In this document: piece after piece, positions 1 to 5,798 of the stretch
Position numbering within the stretch: position 1 is the first letter of the stretch
Layout of the letters: each line of letters begins with the position of its first letter
NCBI GenBank assembly: GCA_031254645.1
Contig: JAIRUA010000013.1
Coordinates: 1 to 64,000, forward strand
Direction of reading: 5' to 3'
Length of the DNA: 64,000 nucleotides
Source: Dysgonamonadaceae bacterium
GTDB lineage: Bacteria; Bacteroidota; Bacteroidia; Bacteroidales; Dysgonomonadaceae
The notes under the pieces: model-generated
The model's input: only the letters and a program-made list of their open reading frames with translations
The model's database searches: none
Told to the model about the DNA's origin: nothing
Program-made: the position numbers and the translations under genes

Positions 1-26
1 TTAGTGTGCGGTGTGTAGCAGAATAA
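1..26 (+). CDS. 3' tip of DGR variable target gene (partial)
   Basis: Only the last codons are in the window: they read SVRCVAE and then a TAA stop. The same codons end the core of each of the three template-like repeats at 1293-2041, and there as here the match stops at the final GAA codon. In diversity-generating retroelements this is where a variable repeat ends in the target gene. The SVRCVAE ending is typical of FISUMP-type C-type-lectin-like variable domains of Bacteroidota. The rest of the protein lies left of the window, so its size, export signal and role cannot be seen. The assignment as DGR target is an inference from the shared sequence and from the Avd and reverse transcriptase genes downstream. 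Confidence 0.8.
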
Positions 27-38
27 ATTCGATTTATT
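22..38 (+). repeat. Stem-loop directly behind the variable repeat
   Basis: A perfect 7-bp stem (AATAAAT / ATTTATT) with a 3-nt loop overlaps the stop codon of the variable gene. DGR targets such as the Bordetella phage mtd gene carry a hairpin or cruciform just behind the variable repeat that helps retrohoming. The position fits that role. The stem here is A/T-rich rather than G/C-rich, so a function is only inferred. Confidence 0.5.
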
Positions 39-55
39 TAATTATTTGACTATTT

Positions 56-80
56 ACCGCGGAGCGGTCGAAATTTTTTT
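56..80 (+). terminator. Rho-independent terminator of the variable gene
   Basis: ACCGC/GCGGT stem with GGA loop, followed after five bases by a run of seven T. It lies 30 bp behind the stop of the variable gene and would end its transcript. Confidence 0.6.
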
Positions 81-90
81 GAAAAGCCCG

Positions 91-122
91 GGGTGATGAT
101 TTTAAGAGAAAAATCATCACCC
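91..122 (+). repeat. 12-bp perfect stem-loop
   Basis: Perfect 12-bp arms (91-102 and 111-122) with an 8-nt loop. Translation could formally open at 93 inside this hairpin, which is one reason to place the start of the next gene at 210 instead. Confidence 0.55.
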
Positions 123-141
123 GCAAGGCGAAAAACAACTC

Positions 142-173
142 TGCTGTCTTTTGGTGGGCGGCAGGGTACAAAA
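142..173. repeat. Short palindromic repeat, copy 1
   Basis: About 32 bp with a self-complementary core around a TTTGGTGG centre, followed by GGGTACAAAA. A close relative occurs at 3608-3640. The two copies bracket the DGR, but their role is unknown. Confidence 0.45.
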
Positions 174-209
174 GCCACACGGCAGCAAAATAGAAAATCG
201 TATAAAAAA

Positions 210-674
210 ATGACTATTAAAGAAAAAATATATCATACGGATGCTTTTGCAGTTAACTTGTACAAAGAAGGCGTTTTTTGGACGGCTTATGAGCAAAGTG
301 CTTATGCCGTATGCCAAATAAAGCCGTATACTGCTCGCAAAAAATATGTAAAAGCGGTATCAGCCGAGGTAGTGAGCGTGGGATTTCCTGATAGTGTATT
401 GGAAAGTATTTTGTCGGCATTTGAAGTGTTGGAAAAAAGCGAACTGCAGGTGAATTTGAAAACACGCGAGCCGATAGATTTGAAAGTATTTGAAACATGG
501 AAATTGTCATTGCCTATTCAAGTAAGTGTGGATAAAATGGAAAAAGCCAAAGCGGGAATGCTTGAAAGCGAGTTGATAAACAAGCTTCGTTCTTTTGACC
601 TCTCAAACGCTACTCCAATGCAATGTATGATTTTTTTATCTTCGATAAAAAAAGAATTGAAAATTGAGAATTGA
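210..674 (+). CDS. DGR-linked protein of unknown function
   Basis: A 154-residue protein that I do not recognise. The start at MTIKEKIYHTDAF is chosen because the in-frame extension back to 93 runs through two hairpins and has low-complexity composition. It has no signal peptide or membrane segment. The first ~70 residues are rich in Tyr and Phe, and the rest looks helical. The last residues (KELKIEN) are encoded by the left arm of the inverted repeat at 655-731, so the natural C-terminus may have been altered by that repeat. It sits between the variable gene and the Avd gene on the same strand, so it is probably part of the DGR cassette, perhaps as an accessory factor. No function is claimed. 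Confidence 0.6.
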   Translation: MTIKEKIYHTDAFAVNLYKEGVFWTAYEQSAYAVCQIKPYTARKKYVKAVSAEVVSVGFPDSVLESILSAFEVLEKSELQVNLKTREPIDLKVFETWKLSLPIQVSVDKMEKAKAGMLESELINKLRSFDLSNATPMQCMIFLSSIKKELKIEN

Positions 675-731
675 AAATTAACAAAACGGAGAAGAATTGA
701 AAACATAATTTTCAATTCTCCATTTTCCATT
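655..731. repeat. Imperfect 26-bp inverted repeat over a stop codon
   Basis: Arms 655-680 and 706-731 match with about three mismatches. They are built from GAATTGAAAA-like words. The left arm contains the stop of the upstream gene, and the right arm ends 11 bp before the Avd start. Confidence 0.65.
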
Positions 732-741
732 AAACAAAATT

Positions 742-1146
742 ATGGCTACTTATGATCAACTGCCTGTATACAAGGTTACATATGATTTATTGCTTCTTAT
801 CTTTCAAACGTGTCAAAATATGGAACGTGATTACAAATTTACCATTGGCGAAAATTTGAAAAAGGAAGTGATTGAGTTGATAGTAAACGTGTATCGTGCC
901 AATTGCCGCGAAGATAAACGCGACTTGATTGGTACGGCACGAGAAAATGCTGAAGTAACACGTTTGCTTTTGCGTCTTTTGCAAGATTTGAAACAAATCA
1001 AGTTAGAAAAATTTGTGGATATGAACGAAAAGTTGGAAAGCATCAGCAAGCAGTTGGCTGCGTGGTATAAAAAATCAAAAACATTTGAAGGTGAGAGTCG
1101 TAAGGGAGATTTTGAAAGAAATCTGTTTAGCGAGAGTGCCGATTAA
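742..1146 (+). CDS. avd: DGR accessory protein Avd (four-helix bundle)
   Basis: A 134-residue, Lys/Arg-rich, all-helical protein, close to the usual length of Avd-type four-helix-bundle (23S rRNA intervening-sequence family) proteins. Family features include the N-terminal YDQLPVYKVTYDLLL segment, a central GENLKKEVIELIVNVYRA helix and a LLRLLQDL helix followed by a lysine-rich loop. In studied DGRs Avd forms a pentamer that binds the reverse transcriptase and the template RNA and is needed for mutagenic cDNA synthesis. It lies directly before the template repeats and the reverse transcriptase on the same strand, the usual DGR order. The identification rests on sequence pattern and context. 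A stand-alone 23S-IVS protein is the alternative, but the context argues against it. Confidence 0.85.
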   Translation: MATYDQLPVYKVTYDLLLLIFQTCQNMERDYKFTIGENLKKEVIELIVNVYRANCREDKRDLIGTARENAEVTRLLLRLLQDLKQIKLEKFVDMNEKLESISKQLAAWYKKSKTFEGESRKGDFERNLFSESAD

Positions 1147-1159
1147 ATTCAGTAAGCCA

Positions 1160-1188
1160 CCTTTAATCAATGCATAGTTGATTAAGGG
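1160..1188 (+). terminator. Stem-loop behind avd
   Basis: An 11-bp stem (1160-1170 / 1178-1188) with a 7-nt loop, 14 bp behind the avd stop. There is no clean T-run, so it may be a weak terminator or an RNA processing structure between avd and the template repeats. Confidence 0.4.
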
Positions 1189-1292
1189 TAAAGTAGATCA
1201 GTGCTTACTTCTTACATTTTTAGTTGTTTTTTTGAAATTCGAGTAGTTTTCATCGGGTCAAATATTTCAAACAATGAAACATTGAATCCCTT

Positions 1293-1543
1293 TGAAACTA
1301 AAAAAAACTCTTTTTGCCCGCCGCCGGGTGGCGCAACAATACCAATGGTGCGCTCAACAATGCCGGCACGAACGGCAACTACTGGAGTAGTACCCCAAGT
1401 GGTACGACGAATGCGATGAACTTGAACTTCAATAGCGGCAACACGAACGTGAACAACAACAATCGCGCCAACGGCTTTAGTGTGCGGTGTGTAGCAGAAC
1501 TTAATGCAAATGTTTTACGAGTAAACGAATGGACAAGTAATTG
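1293..1543 (+). repeat. DGR template repeat, unit 1 (adenine-rich)
   Basis: First of three tandem ~250-bp units. The core (1326-1499) would read as a C-type-lectin-like end in which most variable positions are AAC or AAT codons, including four in a row near 1452-1463 just before a CGC codon. AAY codons at variable sites are the hallmark of a DGR template, because adenine-directed errors convert them to many residues. The shared lead-in has seven A where units 2 and 3 need five or six, so the reading frame from the lead-in is broken here, as expected for a non-coding template. At a few sites (1350 and near 1436) this unit has G where both other units have A, so it may not be fully pristine. 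Confidence 0.75.
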
Positions 1544-1790
1544 TGAAACTAAAAAAGCTCTTTTTGCCCGCCGCCGGGGTTCGCAATACCAGTGGTACGC
1601 TCAGCAATGCCGGCACGGTCGGCTACTACTGGAGTAGTACCCCGGATGGTACGACGTTTGCGTGGAGCTTGTACTTCGATAGCAGCATCACGAGCGTGGT
1701 CAGCACCGGTCGCGCTGTTGGACTTAGTGTGCGGTGTGTAGCAGAACTTAATGCAAATGTTTTATGAGTAAACAAGTGAATAGGTAATTG
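1544..1790 (+). repeat. Template-like repeat, unit 2 (adenine-depleted)
   Basis: Same flanks as unit 1 (TGAAACTAAAAAA lead-in and CTTAATGCAAATGTTTTA tail) but a diversified core (1576-1746). By hand alignment about two thirds of the differences from unit 1 fall on unit-1 adenines, for example AAC to GTC, TAC and AGC. One codon is missing early in the core, and a few non-adenine changes occur near the end. From a GTG at 1543 the frame is open and reads KLKKLFLPAAG through SVRCVAELNANVL, about 74 residues. It looks like a variable-repeat sequence sitting in a template-type flank. Whether it is transcribed as template, translated or inert is unknown. Confidence 0.7.
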
Positions 1791-2041
1791 TGAAACTAAA
1801 AAAACTCTTTTTGCCCGCCGCCGGGGGCCGCGCCGCTTCCAATGGTACGCTCAGCAATGCTGGTACGTTCGGCATCTACTTCAGTAGTACCCCGTTTGGT
1901 ACGGCGAATGCGATGATCTTGCACTTCAGTAGCAGCGCCACGCTCGTGCTCGACAGCGGCTTTCGCGCCAACGGCTTTAGTGTGCGGTGTGTAGCAGAAC
2001 TTAATGCAAATGTTTTACGAGTAAACGAGTGGACAAGTAAT
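1791..2041 (+). repeat. Template-like repeat, unit 3 (adenine-depleted)
   Basis: Third tandem unit, nearest the reverse transcriptase; core 1823-1999. It carries a different set of changes from unit 2. By hand count about 23 of 32 substitutions relative to unit 1 are at unit-1 adenines, with one extra codon before the shared CGCGCC. The frame from a GTG at 1790 is open through the core. The tail matches unit 1 closely (TTTTACGAGTAAACGA). A unit this close to the reverse transcriptase would normally be the template, yet it lacks most AAY codons. Confidence 0.7.
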
Positions 2042-2064
2042 TGGGTAACTTCTTGTAACTCATA

Positions 2065-2104
2065 ACTTGTTTACTTGTCTACTTGTCTACTTGTCTACTT
2101 GTCT
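2065..2104 (+). repeat. 8-bp tandem repeat in front of the RT gene
   Basis: Five consecutive copies of ACTTGTCT (the first reads ACTTGTTT) end 16 bp before the reverse transcriptase ATG. Tracts of this kind change copy number by slipped pairing, which would alter the spacing between the template array and the RT start. Confidence 0.8.
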
Positions 2105-2120
2105 ACTTAATACTAAATTT

Positions 2121-3329
2121 ATGTTTGAACAACAATTGAAATACGATTTATTTCAAGCTTATTACGATGCACGACGCAATAAACGTAATACTTGGAATCA
2201 GCTTCGTTTCGAAATTAACTACGAAAGCGAATTGTTTTTGCTTGCGGAGGAAATCTCGGAGCGGCGATATGATCTTCGTCCAAGTATCGCTTTCGTTATC
2301 AACGAACCGGTGAAACGAGAGATTCTTGCCGCCGATTTTCGCGACCGTGTTGTTCATCATCTTATTTTCAATTATACCAATCCGGAGCTTGATGCACAGT
2401 TTATTACCGACAGTTATAGTTGTCGGGTAGGTAAAGGTACGCATTATGGAATTGAGCGAGCAGCAGGATTTGTTCGTCAGTGCAGCGAAAATTATACCAA
2501 AGATTGTTATGTGCTGAAACTCGATATCAGGGGTTATTTTATGAGTATGAACAAGCATTTGCTTTGGCAAAAACTACAATCAATGCGCTCGTATTCGCTA
2601 AACGAAGAGATCAATGAGCAAAGCCGAACTACCGAAGCGTACACACAAGGCAAGGAAGAAACGATTTGGTATCTGTTGGACAAAGTGATTTGGAACGACC
2701 CGCGCAAGAATTGTATTGTCAAAGGGAAATTGTCTGATTGGGACGATTTACCACCGTCAAAAAGTTTATTTCATTCGGCAGCAGATTGCGGTTTACCGAT
2801 TGGTAATCTTACTTCGCAGTTATTTAGCAATGTGTATTTGCACGATTTTGATTGTTTTGTAAAAAATGATTTGGGCGTGGAATATTATGGCAGATATGTA
2901 GACGATTTTGTGTTGATACATCGTGATAAGGCATTTTTGCTCGATGCGCTCAATAAGATAAAACAACATTTGGCAGAGCATTCGGGTTTAATATTACACC
3001 CAAACAAAATTTATTTGCAGCATTACAGTAAAGGCTTTGCGTTTTTAGGTGCATATATTAAACCCCGCCGTTGCTACATCGGAAATCGTACGAAAAAGAA
3101 ATTTCGACAAGCCGTAGCCGAATCAAACCGCATACTTACTGCAAATAAACCGCATCGCGAAGATTTGGAAAAAGTACGCGCTACATTAAATTCTTATTTG
3201 GGCATTATGCAACATTTCAAAACGTATAACATTCGCCGAAAGACGCTGTTAGACAAGTCGCACGAGTTTTTTAAGTATGGGTATTTGGAGAAGGGATTAA
3301 CGAAGTATAAGTTGAAAGTTGAAAGTTGA
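2121..3329 (+). CDS. DGR reverse transcriptase
   Basis: A 402-residue reverse transcriptase of the usual DGR length. The start at MFEQQLKY is preferred over upstream TTG codons, which lie in the 8-bp repeat tract. Visible RT motifs are LDIRGYF (133-139, catalytic Asp135), LPIGNLTSQ (225-233) and the YVDD active site (259-262). The SQ motif is typical of DGR RTs. There is no maturase or endonuclease domain, which argues against a group II intron. It would copy the template RNA together with Avd, misinserting opposite adenine, and deliver the cDNA to the variable repeat that ends at position 26. The C-terminal residues (KLKVES) come from low-complexity GTTGAAA repeats, which suggests a recently altered end. 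Confidence 0.93.
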   Translation: MFEQQLKYDLFQAYYDARRNKRNTWNQLRFEINYESELFLLAEEISERRYDLRPSIAFVINEPVKREILAADFRDRVVHHLIFNYTNPELDAQFITDSYSCRVGKGTHYGIERAAGFVRQCSENYTKDCYVLKLDIRGYFMSMNKHLLWQKLQSMRSYSLNEEINEQSRTTEAYTQGKEETIWYLLDKVIWNDPRKNCIVKGKLSDWDDLPPSKSLFHSAADCGLPIGNLTSQLFSNVYLHDFDCFVKNDLGVEYYGRYVDDFVLIHRDKAFLLDALNKIKQHLAEHSGLILHPNKIYLQHYSKGFAFLGAYIKPRRCYIGNRTKKKFRQAVAESNRILTANKPHREDLEKVRATLNSYLGIMQHFKTYNIRRKTLLDKSHEFFKYGYLEKGLTKYKLKVES

Positions 3330-3418
3330 ATTGAAAATCGGCGTTAGCCAAAATGGCAGGCTTTCAGCTAATGAACAGTGCTTCTGCGCTTTCAATTTTC
3401 CATTTTCAATTAAAAAGT

Positions 3419-3537
3419 ACACACTCAATGTTTTGTTTGTATTTTTCTCTTTCTTGTACTACCAAGTACAAGAGTAGCAACACTAAAGTACAAACATATT
3501 GGTCATCCGGAATTCGTGAGAATACCGGATGTTTTTT
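3419..3537 (+). ncRNA. Duplicated element ending in GNRA hairpin terminator, copy A
   Basis: Begins ACACACTCAAT, contains CTCTTTCTT and CAAACATATT, and ends in a hairpin CATCCGGAATTC-GTGA-GAATACCGGATG with a run of six T. The GTGA loop is a GNRA tetraloop. Copy B at 4655-4752 keeps the same landmarks and changes stem bases while keeping pairing (G-T and T-G pairs instead of G-C and one mismatch). This looks like a transcribed, structured RNA or a conserved terminator module. No promoter is recognised, so the ncRNA call is tentative. The terminator part (3504-3537) is firm. Confidence 0.5.
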
Positions 3538-3607
3538 GATTCACTGTCCTCCGCTACCGCGCGATTATATCGCGTGGCTTACAAAGGGGATAAGATAACA
3601 ACAATCC

Positions 3608-3640
3608 TTGCCGTCCTTTGGTGGACGGTGGGGTACAAAA
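3608..3640. repeat. Short palindromic repeat, copy 2
   Basis: CCGTCC/GGACGG stem around TTTGGT, then GGGGTACAAAA. Clearly related to 142-173. Confidence 0.45.
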
Positions 3641-3765
3641 AGAAAGTTCTTTGACATATTGAGTTTTACCGAATTATAGTTTTATAGTTCGATAGTTGGT
3701 AGTTTTATAGCAAGTAGGCTTTAACTATTAACTATAAAGCTATCAAACTAAACGAAATTAATTTG

Positions 3766-3773
3766 TATCTTTG
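3766..3773 (+). promoter_or_regulatory. -7 promoter element of the antitoxin-toxin operon
   Basis: TATCTTTG fits the Bacteroidota -7 consensus TAnnTTTG and lies 26 bp before the antitoxin ATG. The -33 element is less clear. Confidence 0.6.
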
Positions 3774-3798
3774 CAAACATAAAATTCTAGAAAGAATT

Positions 3799-4008
3799 AT
3801 GGGAGCAATAATATTAAATACAAACAAAGCACTGGACTTAAGAGTGATTGCCGCTCTTGCTCGTGAGTTGAATATTGATATGTTCACTATCAGTAAAGAG
3901 GAGCAAGAAAAAATTGAAGATCTGCGACTACTTAGCTTTATGCAAAATGCACGAAAAGAAGGTCTTGCAGATACAGAGGAAACACTTTCAAAACTTGGAA
4001 TAGTGTGA
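3799..4008 (+). CDS. Antitoxin of a ParE/RelE-type pair
   Basis: A 69-residue protein. The ATG at 3799 (MGAIILNTNKALDLRV) is preferred over an upstream TTG because it follows the -7 element at a normal distance. Small, acidic towards the C-terminus (EEQEKIEDLR, DTEETLSK), with an N-terminal part that could form a DNA-binding dimer. It overlaps the toxin gene by one base (TGATG), the tight coupling usual for antitoxin-first pairs. It should neutralise the toxin by binding and repress its own promoter. The antitoxin family could not be named from sequence alone. Confidence 0.75.
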   Translation: MGAIILNTNKALDLRVIAALARELNIDMFTISKEEQEKIEDLRLLSFMQNARKEGLADTEETLSKLGIV

Positions 4009-4274
4009 TGGAGGTTGCATTTACTAAAACATTTTCTAAACAAATAGACAACATTCGCGATAACTTGCTGAAATCAAAATTGGCACAAGTTGTTCGTGAT
4101 GTAATGAAAGCAAAAGCATTACAAGATATCGCAAATTTGAAGAAATTGAAAGGGCACTTAACTGCGTATAGAATAAGAATTGGCGATTATCGGGTGGGCT
4201 TGTTTATAGAAGAAGGGGTGGTTACTTTTGCTTACCTAGCTCATCGAAAGGATATCTATAGTCGATTTCCTTGA
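4008..4274 (+). CDS. ParE/RelE-superfamily toxin
   Basis: An 88-residue basic protein with the typical RelE/ParE C-terminal pattern: YRIRIGDYRVGL, then VTFAYLAHRKDIYSRFP. These toxins either cleave mRNA at the ribosome (RelE) or poison gyrase (ParE), and sequence inspection alone does not decide between them. The HRKDIY ending is common to both. Translationally coupled to the antitoxin. The pair is bracketed by two direct copies of a hairpin element (3419-3537 and 4655-4752), which suggests that the module arrived or was duplicated as a unit. Confidence 0.85.
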   Translation: MEVAFTKTFSKQIDNIRDNLLKSKLAQVVRDVMKAKALQDIANLKKLKGHLTAYRIRIGDYRVGLFIEEGVVTFAYLAHRKDIYSRFP

Positions 4275-4789
4275 CGCTCGAAAACAAATGTCTCACTTTT
4301 GCGATGCGGTTATAATGTGCGCCGTGCCAATTATAAAAAAATGGCAATCATTTAATAGTATAACAGACTTTACAGTTTGTGTATATCGAGTAGTAGCTGC
4401 AAAGTATGATTATGGATAATTAGTTTTTTAGAAAAACAATCACTATCTATACAAAAAATCGGTAAAATTCAATATGAGTTTTACCGATTTGTTTTATTCC
4501 CTTGTTGGCGCAGTTTTGTGGTTGCTGAGCGTAGTCGAGGTACAAATTGTGCCCTAAACAAAAAAGACACAGATTATAAATCTGCGTTGGTGAGCGGAAA
4601 AAGCATTGAAACAATAGCTCTGCCGTCCGGCAAAGGACGACAGAGCACATAGACACACACTCAATTATAGTTGTACTCTTCTCTTTCTTAACAACAAGGA
4701 AAGTGCAAACATATTTATCATCCGGTATTCGTGAGAATGTCGGATGTTTTTTGATTTCCGGAAGTCCACCTAAACTAAAAAAAATGAAA
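4275..4789. other. Intergenic region with hairpins, no gene seen
   Basis: Contains a 12-bp stem (4456-4467 / 4479-4490, AAATCGGTAAAA and its complement) that may end the toxin-antitoxin transcript, a CTGAGCGTAGTCGAGGTACAA motif near 4525 also present in variant form at 54594, a 12-bp stem at 4617-4646 (GCTCTGCCGTCC type) and hairpin element copy B at 4655-4752. Confidence 0.6.
4655..4752 (+). ncRNA. Duplicated element ending in GNRA hairpin terminator, copy B
   Basis: Same order of landmarks as copy A (ACACACTCAAT, CTCTTTCTT, GCAAACATATT) and the same hairpin with a GTGA loop and six T (4719-4752). The stem bases differ but still pair. It points towards the 3' end of the minus-strand GH43 gene. 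Confidence 0.5.
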
Positions 4790-5773
4790 CTATCTCGTCT
4801 GTATCACCATTTGAATGGTTCCGTCTTCGTTGAAAAACAATTTATCGACACAAATGGAGCGAAGATTTGTAATACCGCCCGAAAGATCGGCTGTATGATA
4901 GAAAACATACCATTGTCCTTTGTATTCTACTACCGAACCGTGGCTTGTATCACTGCTTTGTACATCTAAGAACACTCCTTTGGATTCAAATGGTCCTAAT
5001 GGATTATCGCTGATGGCATATTGCATACGGTTGCGATTTCCTACGCCTTCAACTCTATGGTTATCGGCATACGTCATATAATAAATGCCGTTTCTTTTGA
5101 ACATCCAAGCACCTTCGTGGAAATCATAGAGACCTTCAATCATTCGCAATGGCTCTGCCATTTCAATCATATTGTCAGCCAATCTTCCGCCGGCAAGCCT
5201 GTCGCCACCACCGTAAAAGAAATAGATGGTACCATCGCAATCTTTGAAAAGATGCGGATCAATCATAGCGTATGCTTCTTCACCTTCAAATAGTCCTTCC
5301 AACCAATGGTCGAGTACCACAAAATCTCTATCGGGATAATTGCTCACAGCAATTCCAACTTTCCAGTTGCTATTCCAAGGATTATCACTTGGGTGTGGAA
5401 AATAAAAGTAATATTTCCCATCTTTGTACATACAATCGGGTGCCCACATAAAGGTTGCACCATTTGCCAACGGTTTACCCCAAGGTACATCGGCAGCTTC
5501 TACAATTTGTCCGTGGTCAATCCAATTGACCATATCGTCGGTTGAAAACACGTGGTATTTATCCATCAAATCACACCCACGGGGCGGCGCAATGTCTTGT
5601 GATGGATATACATATAAGCGTCCGTCTTTCCACACACGTGCCGAAGGATCAGCAGTGAACATATGGGTTATAAACGGATTGGGACCTAAAACAACCTCTT
5701 CTGTTGTATTTTTTTTAGTTTGGCAGCTCACTATTGTTGCTATTACAAATGCTGCGAGTAAAAATTTTCTCAT
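4790..5773 (-). CDS. GH43-family glycosidase lipoprotein
   Basis: A 327-residue five-bladed beta-propeller glycosidase of family GH43 (beta-xylosidase/alpha-arabinofuranosidase type). Signal peptide with lipobox ending at Cys17. The three expected acidic residues are visible: Asp42 in TADPSARVWKDG (base), Asp172 in IDPHLF (pKa modulator) and Glu220 in FHEGAWMFKRNG (acid). It probably trims arabinose, xylose or related side chains from the glycan taken up by this locus. Last gene of the minus-strand operon that starts at 16201, 26 bp behind the GH71/99-like gene. The exact sugar cannot be read from the sequence. Confidence 0.9.
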   Translation of the reverse strand: MRKFLLAAFVIATIVSCQTKKNTTEEVVLGPNPFITHMFTADPSARVWKDGRLYVYPSQDIAPPRGCDLMDKYHVFSTDDMVNWIDHGQIVEAADVPWGKPLANGATFMWAPDCMYKDGKYYFYFPHPSDNPWNSNWKVGIAVSNYPDRDFVVLDHWLEGLFEGEEAYAMIDPHLFKDCDGTIYFFYGGGDRLAGGRLADNMIEMAEPLRMIEGLYDFHEGAWMFKRNGIYYMTYADNHRVEGVGNRNRMQYAISDNPLGPFESKGVFLDVQSSDTSHGSVVEYKGQWYVFYHTADLSGGITNLRSICVDKLFFNEDGTIQMVIQTR

Positions 5774-5798
5774 TGTCTATTTTAAATCTTTAAACTTA

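Larger units (their letters stand above)
3330..3798 (+). other. Intergenic region between DGR and toxin-antitoxin pair
   Basis: No convincing gene. It holds a weak inverted repeat behind the RT stop (about 3311-3411, TTGAAA/TTTCAA words), the hairpin element listed at 3419-3537, a second copy of the GGGTACAAAA palindrome at 3608-3640, a loose inverted repeat of TATAGTT/AACTATA words (about 3673-3750) and a promoter for the antitoxin. An open frame at 3353-3598 is dismissed because it crosses these repeats. Confidence 0.6.

Noticed and set aside
93-209. N-terminal extension of the 210-674 protein
   Set aside because: It runs through two hairpins and a repeated palindrome; MTIKEK at 210 is the better start.
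1293-2041. Tandem repeats as a CRISPR array
   Set aside because: Units are ~250 bp with protein-like cores and no 25-40-bp identical repeats alternating with spacers; no cas gene is nearby.
2067-3329. Reverse transcriptase starting at an upstream TTG, or belonging to a group II intron
   Set aside because: The extension is made of the ACTTGTCT repeat. No maturase or endonuclease domain is present, while Avd, template repeats and the LPxGxxxSQ motif indicate a DGR.
3353-3598. Small plus-strand ORF behind the RT gene
   Set aside because: It crosses an inverted repeat and the hairpin terminator and has no protein-like composition.
4703-4969. Plus-strand ORF over the end of the GH43 gene
   Set aside because: Antisense shadow of the GH43 frame that begins in hairpin element B.
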